A stretch of DNA of 64,000 nucleotides from the NCBI RefSeq assembly GCF_964030845.1, contig NZ_OZ034983.1, forward strand, positions 2,480,001-2,544,000, written 5' to 3'. A program made the position numbers and the translations under genes. Below are positions 9,288 to 18,192 of this stretch, piece after piece. The notes beneath the pieces were generated by a model. It had not been told where the DNA came from and did no database searches. It worked only from the letters and a program-made list of their open reading frames with translations. The stretch is from Candidatus Fukatsuia endosymbiont of Tuberolachnus salignus (lineage in GTDB: Bacteria > Pseudomonadota > Gammaproteobacteria > Enterobacterales > Enterobacteriaceae). Position 1 is the stretch's first letter. Each line of letters begins with the position of its first letter.

Positions 9288-9340
9288 TCTACGGCCTTCT
9301 AAGCCGTAGGTCACAGGTTCGAATCCTGTAGGGCGCACCA
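9288..9340 (+). tRNA. tRNA-Arg(TCT) 3' half, attachment-site scar
   Basis: The anticodon stem-loop (ACGGC, loop CTTCTAA, GCCGT) gives anticodon TCT. It is followed by a variable loop, T arm (ACAGG TTCGAAT CCTGT), acceptor strand AGGGCGC, discriminator A and encoded CCA. The D arm and 5' acceptor strand (expected GCGCCCT) are absent upstream, so this is not a full gene. A 3' tRNA half 32 bases beyond the end of an integrase gene is the classic att core left by integration into a tRNA gene, here the argU-type site. Confidence 0.85.
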
Positions 9341-9372
9341 AGTAAATCAATAGGTTAGCACCCTTTTTTTTC

Positions 9373-10518
9373 TTACCTATTTTTGCCACGTGCCAGAAAC
9401 GTGCCATGCATTGTGATCACCTCATCCAACTTTTTAGCATGTTCCGTTAAATGAGTGGGAGATAAATGAGCATAACGACGCACCATCTCGACACTTTCCC
9501 AGCCTCCCATTTCCTGGAGTGCTGACAGGGGAACACCCGATTGAACCAACCAACTGGCCCAGGTGTGCCGCAAATCATGAAAACGGAAATCACTGATCCC
9601 CGCGCGCTTTAAGCCAGTTTGCCACGCGCGATTATCATCGACTCTAAATTTGGTTATTATCGCCGTGTCTTTCCCCTCACTACCTGGCACTTTTTTTCTC
9701 CTGACGAAGACCCAGCGTGAATGTCTCTCCCGCTGTTCCCGTAGAACAGCACAGGCTGTTTCATTCAGTGCCACCCCTATCGCTTTGCCTGCCTTGGCCT
9801 TTTCAGGGGGGATCCAGGCAACCTGTCTTGCCATATCTATTTGGTCCCACTCTAAATTAATAATATTCGACCGACGTAATCCGGTTGCTAACGCAAACAC
9901 CACTATCGGCCTGAAATTTTCATGCATCACGGCAATCAGACGGTTGGCTTCTTCGTGAGATAACCAGCGAACACGCTTGTCATTCGGCTTGCGGGCTTTC
10001 AAATTCAGAGGCTTTTCTAACCATCCCCATTCATTTGCTGCAATCCGCATCAGACCTCGTATAAAAGAAAGGTATTGGCTACGGGTGGCTTGCGAGGGCG
10101 GCTTTTCTTTGAAATCAGGGGTCTCATTCCCCTTTTTTAATGACGCTTTCTGGGTTAATTCCCACCGTTGCCGGTGTCGCCGGTTTTTCATGGTTGAAAC
10201 CACCTCTATCACCTCCTCTTCATTGATACTCGATAGATTTCTTCCTGAAAAATGCAGCAAGAAAAACCCGATTTTCGTTTTATCATCGTCAAGCGATCGC
10301 TTATGTTGTTTTTCGTTGATCCACCTTACACAAGCCTCCTCAAATGTTTTGTGTGGCATTTCGCCCAGTTTACTCTCTCTCCATGCGTTAGCTTTTAAGC
10401 TATCGTACAGCTCCTGTGCTTTCCGCTTGTCCGTTGTTCCAAGAGATTGCCTAATTCTTTTACCGTCCGGCGTAACGAAATCACAGTGCCACCCACCGTG
10501 CCGCATTTTGATTGACAT
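9373..10518 (-). CDS. int: Lambdoid prophage tyrosine integrase
   Basis: A 381-aa integrase with the first catalytic Arg in ATGLRRSNI, the HxxR box in HDLRHTW and the Tyr nucleophile in VRRYAHLSP. The N-terminus has an AP2-like arm-binding look (HGGWHCDFVTPDGKRIRQS). The gene ends beside the tRNA-Arg scar and overlaps the excisionase gene upstream, the normal arrangement for a prophage left end. It catalyses integration and, with Xis, excision. Confidence 0.92.
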   Translation of the reverse strand: MSIKMRHGGWHCDFVTPDGKRIRQSLGTTDKRKAQELYDSLKANAWRESKLGEMPHKTFEEACVRWINEKQHKRSLDDDKTKIGFFLLHFSGRNLSSINEEEVIEVVSTMKNRRHRQRWELTQKASLKKGNETPDFKEKPPSQATRSQYLSFIRGLMRIAANEWGWLEKPLNLKARKPNDKRVRWLSHEEANRLIAVMHENFRPIVVFALATGLRRSNIINLEWDQIDMARQVAWIPPEKAKAGKAIGVALNETACAVLREQRERHSRWVFVRRKKVPGSEGKDTAIITKFRVDDNRAWQTGLKRAGISDFRFHDLRHTWASWLVQSGVPLSALQEMGGWESVEMVRRYAHLSPTHLTEHAKKLDEVITMHGTFLARGKNR

Positions 10519-10748
10519 ACCCGTTGTTCCTCATTGTGTGTGCCAGTCGCCTTCACGATTATGTCGTTATTCCTGCGACGGACTGATTCAATACACGCTG
10601 TTTTTAATATTCTGTAACCCCCACTTTTTCCATCGTGGCCTGTCCTGTTACAGGGCAGCCTGCCCGCTCTAATCCACTCTTTTAGCGTGTTTTCACTGAG
10701 TTTCATGAATCTGCAGGCTTCTTTCAGTGTGAAGATTTCTTCACTCAT
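10395..10748 (-). CDS. xis: Excisionase-like DNA-binding protein
   Basis: From an internal ATG at 10748 the protein starts MSEEIFTLKEACRFMKLSE, a MerR/HTH_17-type winged helix (turn and recognition helix LSENTLKEWIRAGRLP), which fits phage excisionases and AlpA-like factors. It overlaps the integrase start by 124 bases in another frame, so its C-terminal third is encoded by integrase DNA. The first ~65 residues are convincing; the tail may be incidental. An in-frame start at 10793 would add 15 residues. Confidence 0.65.
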   Translation of the reverse strand: MSEEIFTLKEACRFMKLSENTLKEWIRAGRLPCNRTGHDGKSGGYRILKTACIESVRRRNNDIIVKATGTHNEEQRVCQSKCGTVGGTVISLRRTVKELGNLLEQRTSGKHRSCTIA

Positions 10749-10827
10749 CCTGGCTCTCTTCTTATTGGTTAAAAACGTCATCACGCCGTCCACATGGGGG
10801 CGTGAGATAAAGTCATTTCAAGCATAA

Positions 10828-10867
10828 AAAATAATGACAGGCTCTCTCTGCTAAGAGAAAGCTGTCA
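10828..10867 (-). terminator. Hairpin terminator upstream of xis
   Basis: The arms TGACAGGCTCTCT and AGAGAAAGCTGTCA pair, and on the reverse strand a T-rich tail (TTATTTTTTATG) follows. It could end leftward transcripts before xis-int. Confidence 0.5.
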
Positions 10868-10986
10868 GTGATGAAAATAAAGGAAGGGATAATAAATATA
10901 AATAAACGCGGATAATAAAAATTATAACGCGTTGGGGTTCTTAGAAAACCTATTATTACAACATCATGATGACGGTCAATACCTTG

Positions 10987-11184
10987 TTAATTTTTCAATG
11001 TGGCAATAATTGTGTCTTTGGCTATTTCACCATAGTGGTCGATAAGGTATTGAGCAAAATGAGATGCAGTGATTTTATACTCAGAGTGAGCACTGATAGA
11101 AGCGGCAAAGGTGTCAAGTGCTTGGTAGAGGGTTGCGCCAATATAAATCCTCTCTGACGGTTCTTTCATCACGTCTTGTAACAT
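10987..11184 (-). CDS. Small phage protein of unknown function
   Basis: A 65-aa protein with a good ribosome binding site (AGGAAGCGTT-ATG). It is acidic to neutral and predicted mostly helical (YQALDTFAASISA, then HFAQYLIDHYGEIAKDTI), with no recognised family. It lies in the leftward operon between regulatory genes and xis, a typical place for small accessory phage genes. Confidence 0.6.
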   Translation of the reverse strand: MLQDVMKEPSERIYIGATLYQALDTFAASISAHSEYKITASHFAQYLIDHYGEIAKDTIIATLKN

Positions 11185-11288
11185 AACGCTTCCTTTTTTT
11201 AGAGATAATATGTAAGTACTCCACTTGTATTGATAAGACGAAGCCCTACGTTAAACGCATTGTTTTTCGAAGAAGCAATAAAATGGTT

Positions 11289-11432
11289 TTATGGCAATCG
11301 ATGTTTAGGCTTTTTTCTCTTCTTGAACCAGCTTCTTAATCGGTTAAACCAATTTTTCTTTTCATTTCTTTTCGCTTCCCGTTCCCGCTCACGAAGCGCA
11401 CGTTTTCTCGCTCTGCTCTGTCTGTTGCTCAT
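11289..11432 (-). CDS. Very basic 47-aa protein
   Basis: A short gene starting 11 bases after the stop of the LuxR-type regulator, with a near-perfect ribosome binding site (AGGAGG, 7-base spacing). The protein is extremely basic: MSNRQSRARKRALREREREA is followed by a Trp-Phe containing Lys/Arg tail (NWFNRLRSWFKKRKK). It could bind nucleic acid or be a short antitermination-type RNA-binding peptide. Function is unknown; coding status rests on the RBS, context and the clean frame. Confidence 0.65.
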   Translation of the reverse strand: MSNRQSRARKRALREREREAKRNEKKNWFNRLRSWFKKRKKPKHRLP

Positions 11433-11443
11433 AAGAAAACCTC

Positions 11444-12130
11444 CTACTCAATAAACTGTATCCCGGGGCGTATAAACGCTTGGGGAACAATGCGATCAAA
11501 TCCGGTTTGATGACAAAAGTGTTTAAAGTCTCGCAATGAATGCACTTTCGCTTTTTGGTATAGAATACGAATTCTGTTTTCTATTGTGCGATGGGAGCGT
11601 GCCAATTTTTTACCTATTTCCTTGGCACTCATCGTGCGTAATAAATAAAAGATTATCCTCAGTTCAGATTGCGTAAATAGAGTCGAGGGAGGGTCCAATA
11701 ATAGCGTGGCAGTTAGCTTATCTACGTAGTGGGACAGTGAAATAATAGCCAGTTTTCTGCCATAAAAAACTGTGCCGATGCACTTGTTTCTTTTATTATG
11801 CAACGGAAAGGTTTCGTATAAATAAGGTTGCAGTTTCTGTTCACGACCAAAGAAATGCGTTTTAATGAGGGTGATTTTTTGCCCGCTTTTTATAACCTCT
11901 CTTTCCAGTTTTTGAATGATTAAAGTAAATTCTAAAATACACGTAGGAAGTTCATCATCACGCCGCCCTATCACATCAAATCCTTGTGGCAAATTTAAAA
12001 AGTCAAGAAAAGCACGATTGGTATAAATAAAACGTGAGTCACAGTCTTTTATTCCCCAAACATCTTGACTATTTTCCATCATAGATGTCAGAGGTAATGA
12101 ACGTGATACCTTTGTTATTTTTTTCATCAT
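11444..12130 (-). CDS. PAS-domain LuxR-type transcriptional regulator
   Basis: A 228-aa protein. Residues ~15-125 form a PAS-like sensor (ENSQDVWGIKDCDSRFIYTN is the typical PAS start). Residues ~150-205 form a LuxR/GerE helix-turn-helix (LTQSELRIIFYLLRTMSAKEI, then SHRTIENRIRILYQKAKVHS). Such PAS_4-LuxR proteins are common in enterobacterial phage-like and symbiosis loci. The ligand is unknown. It is likely co-transcribed with the 47-aa gene downstream. Confidence 0.8.
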   Translation of the reverse strand: MMKKITKVSRSLPLTSMMENSQDVWGIKDCDSRFIYTNRAFLDFLNLPQGFDVIGRRDDELPTCILEFTLIIQKLEREVIKSGQKITLIKTHFFGREQKLQPYLYETFPLHNKRNKCIGTVFYGRKLAIISLSHYVDKLTATLLLDPPSTLFTQSELRIIFYLLRTMSAKEIGKKLARSHRTIENRIRILYQKAKVHSLRDFKHFCHQTGFDRIVPQAFIRPGIQFIE

Positions 12131-12283
12131 CTGTCCTAACCCTATTCAGTCCCTTTCATCGTGGATGACGCCCATCTAGGATGAGGGTAAATTACTTAGT
12201 CAGTGTGAAAGTCTAATTAGAAAAATAAAATGGAATAGTCTCCACGAGAGAGACTCTCTTTTCTATTTTTATCATGCTAGACG

Positions 12284-12550
12284 CTATCGCTTTCTACATC
12301 CCTTCAAAGCAAAAAGCGCAAGGCGGACATGAAATACGGTAAACAGACCATGCAGCGAATACGGTTCAAATTTGAGTTTTGCACTTGCCAACGTCTGTTT
12401 CACTGCGGGATAGGACACAGAACGTAATAAGGCGATGTCTTTTTGTGACACGCCTAACGCGAAAAGCATCGCCGTTTCAAATTGCACCGGTGTTAATTCA
12501 GGAAACACTTCCCGTAATTCAGGAAATTGGGTAATATCGATGTTAGCCAT
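12284..12550 (-). CDS. Small LuxR-like HTH regulator
   Basis: An 88-aa protein consisting almost only of a helix-turn-helix of LuxR/GerE type (LTPVQFETAMLFALGVSQKDIALL, with recognition helix region SYPAVKQTLASAK). A good ribosome binding site (GGAGG, 5-base spacing) precedes the ATG. It lies upstream of the PAS-LuxR gene on the same strand, separated by ~150 bases without an evident terminator. It is a stand-alone DNA-binding domain, possibly a regulator of this arm. Confidence 0.65.
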   Translation of the reverse strand: MANIDITQFPELREVFPELTPVQFETAMLFALGVSQKDIALLRSVSYPAVKQTLASAKLKFEPYSLHGLFTVFHVRLALFALKGCRKR

Positions 12551-12710
12551 TGTAGCCTCCGAGAGAGGTTATGGTGGTTAGCTGACAGGGGTGGTTCACG
12601 CCACCGCTGTTAGCGCTAGGGTTAAGTGATGTAAACGGTGATTGCGTCACCGTCGCTATTTGCAACTTGTTGTAGCTATTTATGTTTTCATGGTGAGTGA
12701 CTCCGTGGGT

Positions 12711-13475
12711 TTATGATGCGATGCTAAGTTCTTTTTCGTGGGTGAAGTGCCCGTCCCAATGGGTTTTCATTGGCAACTTATTTTTGCGGTAGAGGTCAAA
12801 TAATCGGATTGCCCCTTTGCGCAGTAAAACGGGTTGATACTTGATAAAGTCATCACCGCTATGAATGCTGATTTTATGTTGATGTTCCGTCAGATATCGG
12901 TCACGTGCATAAGAGGTTGCACGCCAGCGGATATGGGATTTACTTTCGTTATAAAGCCAATTTCTGTCCGCTAAACAGTGATTAATCTGTTGTGTGTTAA
13001 TACCGTTGAGCATTTTGCAAAACTGAGTCGTCGTTATTCCTTCCTTAAACAGGTTTTTCAACTCCTGTAATTCCGCTTCCTGTTCTTTGTTTACTAAAGC
13101 CAACTTGGTTTTTTCACGAAACTGCTCTGCCCATGCCATAGCCGCAACAGGGGGGTCTTCGAAATTAGGTAATATGCAGACAGGCCGCGTTGCTTTCTCT
13201 TCCAGCTCTCGCCAGCGCGTGGCAACTCTATGGCGAAGTGGAATACTGTAACCCATGACCAGTGTCATGGTTAAATCCTGGTCAAGCAAATACTCTTGAT
13301 AGGTGCGACCACTGGTGTCTTTATAATCAGCCGAAAACTCGGCCGATTGAATGTTGATCGATGTGAACATTTTGCGACAATCATCGAGAACATGTTTATG
13401 TTGTTTACCCGTTAGTTGAGCAATTTCACGGCTAGATATTTTTACCTGTTGATAGATAGTGATGACATTTGACAT
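12711..13475 (-). CDS. Rha-family phage regulatory protein with KilAC-like C-terminus
   Basis: A 254-aa protein. Residues ~5-95 match the Rha domain (SSREIAQLTGKQHKHVLDDCR, TYQEYLLDQDLTMTLVMGYS), and ~140-240 resemble the phage antirepressor KilAC/ANT C-terminal domain. Rha proteins interfere with phage growth in some hosts or act as antirepressors. A perfect 8-bp hairpin (13511-13529) sits just upstream of the start and could modulate its expression. A second Rha protein is encoded at 27305-28012. Confidence 0.85.
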   Translation of the reverse strand: MSNVITIYQQVKISSREIAQLTGKQHKHVLDDCRKMFTSINIQSAEFSADYKDTSGRTYQEYLLDQDLTMTLVMGYSIPLRHRVATRWRELEEKATRPVCILPNFEDPPVAAMAWAEQFREKTKLALVNKEQEAELQELKNLFKEGITTTQFCKMLNGINTQQINHCLADRNWLYNESKSHIRWRATSYARDRYLTEHQHKISIHSGDDFIKYQPVLLRKGAIRLFDLYRKNKLPMKTHWDGHFTHEKELSIAS

Positions 13476-13510
13476 GGAGAATTCCTTGCAAGTGAATTGC
13501 GATTAATGAC

Positions 13511-13529
13511 CTCCGGTACGTTACCGGAG
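13511..13529. other. Perfect hairpin upstream of rha
   Basis: CTCCGGTA and TACCGGAG pair over 8 bp with a 3-base loop. There is no T-run on either side, so it is more likely an operator or an mRNA structure than a terminator. Confidence 0.45.
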
Positions 13530-13536
13530 CAGAAGA

Positions 13537-13668
13537 TTAATTAAGCTTTGATGTTGCGGCAGCGGGAGGTTGGGCTTTGCTTCTATTAACAAAATTAACG
13601 AATACCATCCCATCTTTGAAACAGTCACAAAGACGGCAGGCTAAAGGTGAATTTATAGCAGGAGCCAT
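13537..13668 (-). CDS. Possible small phage protein
   Basis: A 43-aa frame (MAPAINSPLACRLCDCFKDG and onwards) with two Cys close together. No good ribosome binding site is visible, and an alternative TTG start at 13737 would add 23 residues. Included because it fills a gap in the operon and has ordinary composition; it may not be real. Confidence 0.3.
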   Translation of the reverse strand: MAPAINSPLACRLCDCFKDGMVFVNFVNRSKAQPPAAATSKLN

Positions 13669-13812
13669 GTAACATGATTTACTTGACCAGTAAATATTAT
13701 TTAATATCAATATATTAGTGTAAATTTTTACAATCAACTTATACGGCCCCTGTTATAGTTTTATTGAAGGCGTATAGTTGTTCACTATCTGACCATTACA
13801 CGCTATGGGCGT

Positions 13813-13842
13813 AAAAAAACCGCACTACTTGCGTATGCGGTA
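13813..13842 (-). terminator. Rho-independent terminator after the Rpn nuclease gene
   Basis: On the reverse strand ACCGCA pairs with TGCGGT around an 11-base loop, followed by TTTTTTT. It lies 90 bases after the stop of the gene at 13932-14867. Confidence 0.7.
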
Positions 13843-13931
13843 TTGGTTAGGCGTGTTCAACATCTACAATGAACATTCCCTGTGGCTGGAGCATTGTTCA
13901 GCCTGTTCAAGTAACGGGCACTACAACACAG

Positions 13932-14867
13932 TTAATGTAGCGAGGTGCCAAGATCCTGGTCAGAAAGACCAGTATATTTTTTAATCGTATCTCTATCCGC
14001 TCCGTCATCACGAAGTTTTTTAGCAAATTCTAGGGCAGCTTGTTTTTTCCCCTGTTGCATGCCCTGTTGCATGCCCTGTTGCATGCCCTGTTGCATGCCT
14101 TCCTCACGGCCCTCTCTTCTCAAGTCTTGTGCAATCGTCATGATGTCCTCACTGTAAGTCGGTGCGTGCTCCACAATCGTTTTGAAAAATTGCGGTGTAT
14201 CCGCTGTTTTTCCTCTCTGAGCAATATAATACATTAATGTCTTAACCAGTTCACTCTCTGTATAACCCGTATTCAGTAAATGTGCAATAGACTGACTTAT
14301 CACTATGATATCACGCGCATAAATGTGCTTTTGTACTAATTCAAGAAGAGCAACACTGCGGTGAGTCAAGATTTCTTCATCGGGTATCGTGGTCACATCC
14401 ACCAAAGGAAAAGGCTGAGAATAGACTCTTTGTGCTAAGTCTCTGTCAGCAAAACAATCCAGCCAATCCATACTGTAGGGATAAGGGCTTGTTTCTCCAT
14501 GATAAAAGAGGATCGGTATTACCACCGGCAACTCGTCATGGCCTTGGTCAAGATGCTGTTGCATGATGGGAATACTGTAGCGGAACAAGCGGAAAGCCAT
14601 TAATTTTTTTGGCGTGCTTTGATGTTCGATGAGACAATGAATGTAGCAACGCTTACCCTCCTTCGTTTTGAGTGAATAAACAATGTCAGAATAATGTTGT
14701 CTCAAATTCGGCTCAATGAATGAACCCGGTTCGATCTTCAACGTAGAAAAATCGCATTGCTCCTTGATTTCAGGCGGTAAGTGGAACTGTAGGAAATCAC
14801 GGGCAACGTTAACATTGCTCATGCACTTCCTAAATGTTGCATCATGTGGGTTCGGTACCTGAGGCAC
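13932..14867 (-). CDS. Rpn-family recombination-promoting nuclease (PD-(D/E)XK)
   Basis: A 311-aa protein of the Rpn/YhgA family (formerly annotated as transposase_31). It starts with the family signature PNPHDATFRKCMSNVNVARD. It contains the nuclease core (HYSDIVYSLKTKEG, then YIHCLIEHQST) with the D and E-x-Q residues, and IPILFYHGETSPYPYS. A variable linker near residues 255-272 carries four MQQG repeats encoded by a 12-bp tandem repeat, and a predicted helical tail follows. Such repeat-length variation is known in rpn genes. A terminator follows. The role here is probably selfish or recombination related. Confidence 0.85.
   Translation of the reverse strand: MPQVPNPHDATFRKCMSNVNVARDFLQFHLPPEIKEQCDFSTLKIEPGSFIEPNLRQHYSDIVYSLKTKEGKRCYIHCLIEHQSTPKKLMAFRLFRYSIPIMQQHLDQGHDELPVVIPILFYHGETSPYPYSMDWLDCFADRDLAQRVYSQPFPLVDVTTIPDEEILTHRSVALLELVQKHIYARDIIVISQSIAHLLNTGYTESELVKTLMYYIAQRGKTADTPQFFKTIVEHAPTYSEDIMTIAQDLRREGREEGMQQGMQQGMQQGMQQGKKQAALEFAKKLRDDGADRDTIKKYTGLSDQDLGTSLH
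14052..14100. repeat. 12-bp tandem repeat inside rpn
   Basis: Four copies of CCTGTTGCATGC encode four MQQG units. The 12-bp unit keeps the frame when copy number changes. Confidence 0.95.
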
Positions 14868-15087
14868 GGCGCAATCTCCCTGTGATTATTCTCTACAATG
14901 TGGCGTCGATATTATCGACAGGCAACTCTACGCGTATTTCATCCGCTAAACGATCACTTTTTTTCAGTGGCGTTATCTTCATGCCACTTTTCCATAGGGT
15001 TTTAATGCTCAACGGGCGCTTTGGATTTGACTTGATATCTTATAATCATAAAGACACAGTAATCTACGGTAAGGCGTCTCATTTTTT

Positions 15088-15357
15088 TTAGGATAATAAA
15101 TGTTCTCTCACTTCGTTGAGTGGGATCTGGTCACGATATACGCTATAAATGATACAATTTTCTTTTCTAGCGTCAGAGATAGCGTTATCACATAAAATGG
15201 CGCGTAGGGAGGTAGGGCTATTTTTACAGATTTGCTCTATACGTTGAAAATGTTCATTGACTTTTTTAAGTTGTTGTGCTTTTAAACAGTCAACATTATC
15301 CAGAAAAGAACAAATAGCGCTAAATGCAAAAACAGAAAAAAACGGGTTAGATTGCAT
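15088..15357 (-). CDS. Unknown 89-aa protein
   Basis: An open frame on the operon strand between the SIR2 and Rpn genes. Residues 1-20 are moderately hydrophobic and the rest is helical and charged, with two Cys pairs. No strong ribosome binding site is seen. No family is recognised. It may be a third member of the SIR2/AAA cassette or a decayed piece. Confidence 0.4.
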   Translation of the reverse strand: MQSNPFFSVFAFSAICSFLDNVDCLKAQQLKKVNEHFQRIEQICKNSPTSLRAILCDNAISDARKENCIIYSVYRDQIPLNEVREHLLS

Positions 15358-15443
15358 TTTTTATTTATTCAATGACTCTACCATTTTACCCTTCGCCTCA
15401 TCAATGATACTGAAATAATTTTGCCTCATCTCAGATTTCGTTC

Positions 15444-16516
15444 TCATTCATAGGAGAGGGTTTTTTCTGAACCAACAGCAATAACCCTCTCCTCATTTTT
15501 TAGATCGTCGATGTTTTCCGTTATTTTTACCTTAATTTCTCCGCCGCTTATTATTGTGTTCCACACTTTTTGTACTTTCCTGATATCCCTTGCTGAGACA
15601 GGAAGAACAAGACGAGACAGGGCGTCATAAATTGCTTTATAGTTATCCGTTTTGATTTTATTGATCCGTATCGTTGCCATACCTTCTATTTCTATGTCAT
15701 GTTCAGTGATGTCTATCGAGTCGGTCCCTTTCTGATATTCAATCAATAAAAAATTATCACGAATTCTCTTCGCTAATTCAGTGTTCACATTCACATAGGA
15801 AAACACCGTTTTAAGTAAATATTTAATATTTTGGTCGCTTATGCTATAACCTATAAATACTATGGGATTATGGATAAATAAAGAAAGCAGGTGAGACCTG
15901 ATTAATTCGTATTTATTATTAAAATGGGCATAGTCTTCATGCGTTATGATGATATTGCAAGGGTCTTGGGCACACCCGTGAATTTTGTAAACTGACCTGT
16001 AGGGATTACTGAGTAATATGTCATTTCCTATTAATGGGGTAAAATTAAAAAACTTCTCTATCAATCCATCGTAGTGGGTTGTTATAACAGAACCCATATT
16101 TTTCCTTGCTTTAATCAGGTCACTGATTTCTTCCTGCCGCTCTTCTCTTATCTTCAATTGAGAGAATAGGGATGAAATGTATATTTTAAATCGACTTAAT
16201 TTAATATTTTTTTTCATGTTTTCATAAAAAACAGTATTAATCTCTTTAAATTTACCGTCTCTCTCTCTTTAGATAAACGTTGATTAAATTCTTTTTCTAA
16301 TTTTGTCGCCAGGCGATCAAAGTGACAAACACCAGATAGCATACAGGACGCTTTGAGATCATAATAGAATTCAGCATTGTCGGTTAACTCCAAGGAAATC
16401 TTTGATAATAGCCCATCCCAGCTATAGGCATTTTTAAGGTAACGTAAGCTAAAGCCGGTACCTATAAACAGAACGGGGTGGTTTTTATAATGACTGATAA
16501 ATTCTTGAATATTCAT
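15444..16516 (-). pseudogene. SIR2-domain protein, frameshifted (probable defence gene)
   Basis: Two frames join into a ~350-aa SIR2-like protein. The N-terminal part has the NAD-binding loop VLFIGTGFSLRYL followed by SWDGLLSKIS. The C-terminal part has TTHYDGLIEKFF, the catalytic His in VYKIHGCAQDP, and FIGYSISDQNI. The frames switch at a GA dinucleotide tract (GAGAGAGAGA, around 16262-16271); changing its length would rejoin them. Bacterial SIR2 proteins of this shape often degrade NAD in abortive anti-phage defence. The gene has its own 34-base leader with a 19-bp palindrome. The function is family inference; the break is seen directly. Confidence 0.75.
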
Positions 16517-16549
16517 GTCGATTTTTAGCGTTGACAGAGGGAATATTTA

Positions 16550-16568
16550 TTAGCGAAATTTTCGCTAA
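16550..16568. promoter_or_regulatory. 19-bp palindrome upstream of the SIR2 gene
   Basis: Perfect 9-bp arms TTAGCGAAA and TTTCGCTAA around one base, 34 bases before the SIR2 start. This is a likely operator for a dimeric repressor. Confidence 0.55.
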
Positions 16569-16709
16569 ACACCTATTTGGGTTGTCGTTTAATGACCTTT
16601 CAGACAATGGTTACCTCTTGCGTAAGGTTTTAAGGTGCCTTGGCGTCATATTAGGTGTTTACCCAGCGGGAGCCGCCTCATTTTGTAACTAGCAACTTGT
16701 ACCTCAGTA

Positions 16710-18075
16710 TTATTCACTTTTTTCATCATCACCCCGCAGGTGTGCAACTTTATCTTCAGTAGAGGTTAACGGTGTGTAACGACTGTATTTACCCATAGCG
16801 AAGGCGGAATGTTCTCCTGCCACACGGTAACGTTGAAAATCTAACGGGACACCGTGCGCTTCCGCCAGCATTCTTATGTATCCCCGCAGCATATTTTCTC
16901 TGAAACGATACCAGGAGGGACGTTTACCTAAGCCTGGGATGATGATTTGACCGTGACTTTCCCTACGCAAGGCTAAAAATTTTCGATTAAAGTTCTCTTC
17001 TGTAACCCTGTCTGTCGGAATATTTTGGCACACAGTGTGATAGGACTCGATAATATGCGCTTTATGTCTAATGAGATCTGCCGTATCTGCGATAGCCCAA
17101 AGAATATGTTTACATGACTCTTCTCTCCCTTCGGTTGCCCAAGCATAGTCGTGACGTAATGTTTCAGCCACAGACTTAATCGCATCATTCAAACCGGCAA
17201 TAAAAAGCGGAAAATCGATGACCTTATGTTTTTTCTTTGATAAGTGGGCTACTGTTAATATTTTTTCACACATCAAATGAATATAGCTCGGGAAGCCATC
17301 ACTCAAGCCGGCCAATTTAAATCTCACCGTTTCATCAACGGTTACATTAAACTCTGAAAAGGCGTTATCAATGATAGCAAATCGGCCGTTCCAGGATAAA
17401 TTCTCAAGTTTAATTTGGTGTAGTTGACGCTCACTCGATTTATGTCCCCCGATTAATGACATTAACGACTCGCCTATTCCCGTGAAGATAAGCTTTACTT
17501 CAGAAGCGCGGTCTCCGAGTTGTTTAACAAGAGCACCAAATTGGGCGCGTTCTTCTTGAGATCCAATTTGATCAAATTCATCAATAACAATGAAAGGGCG
17601 CTTTGAGTGTTTTTTTTCTAACGTTCGTAATGCATGTACCGCAGAGGAGACAGTGCTTATATCAGTATGTTGTGATGAATTCTTATGCGTTCTCGCTATG
17701 TTAGCCCCGTAGCCTCCCAGTTGAACCCCAATATTCCACCTGTGCTCATGTCCTGATTGTTTATCTTTTGGTAAGGCGTTTAACATAATATCACTTATCA
17801 CTGACTGTAATGTTGATGTCGTTTCACACCCCACTAATATACATTCTTTTCCTTCCTGTAACTTTCCGGCCACGGTTTGAGCCAAAGAACTTTTGCCCCC
17901 CCCGGTCACCATAAATAAACGCATGACGTCCGGTTGCGTATAAAGCGTGTTCCAGATCATCGATTTGTCTTTCTCGACCAAAAAGCAGCTTAAGGGTGGC
18001 AACGGGTCCTGTGGGGCGCAGCACTTTATTTAACTTAGTAAAAAATATTTCAGACTTTATTCCATCGTGGATCAT
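16710..18075 (-). pseudogene. AAA ATPase (Orc1/Cdc6-like), frameshifted in the Walker A motif
   Basis: From an ATG at 18075 with a good RBS (AAGGAGATGAT), the protein has LLFGRERQIDDLEHAL, then a P-loop beginning IYGDRG. The frame then shifts within a run of eight Gs (17896-17903), and GKSSLAQTVAGKL continues in another frame. Walker B is FIVIDEFDQI, a sensor-like Arg region follows, and a winged-helix-like C-terminus begins near residue 320 of ~450. It lies directly upstream of the SIR2 gene on the same strand, so the two may form one system. The break removes the intact P-loop unless slippage on the G-run restores it. Confidence 0.75.
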
Positions 18076-18192
18076 ATCATCTCCTTTTTCAATGCAATGA
18101 AAGACATTTATCAAAACGTAAACGATAAACAGTCTTCTCTATCAAGACTATCATAATAGAAAAGAAATGTTTTTCCGGTAGGAAATTTATCC

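Noticed and set aside
9288..9340. Functional tRNA-Arg gene
   Set aside because: Only the anticodon, T arm and acceptor 3' strand are present; the 5' acceptor strand and D arm are missing, so it is an att scar.
9977..10672. 231-codon open frame on the plus strand
   Set aside because: It is fully antisense to the integrase and xis genes, has odd composition, and its length is explained by the codon bias of the real genes.
14052..14100. CRISPR-like repeat
   Set aside because: Units are 12 bp, adjacent without spacers and in frame inside the rpn gene; no CRISPR array was found anywhere in the window.
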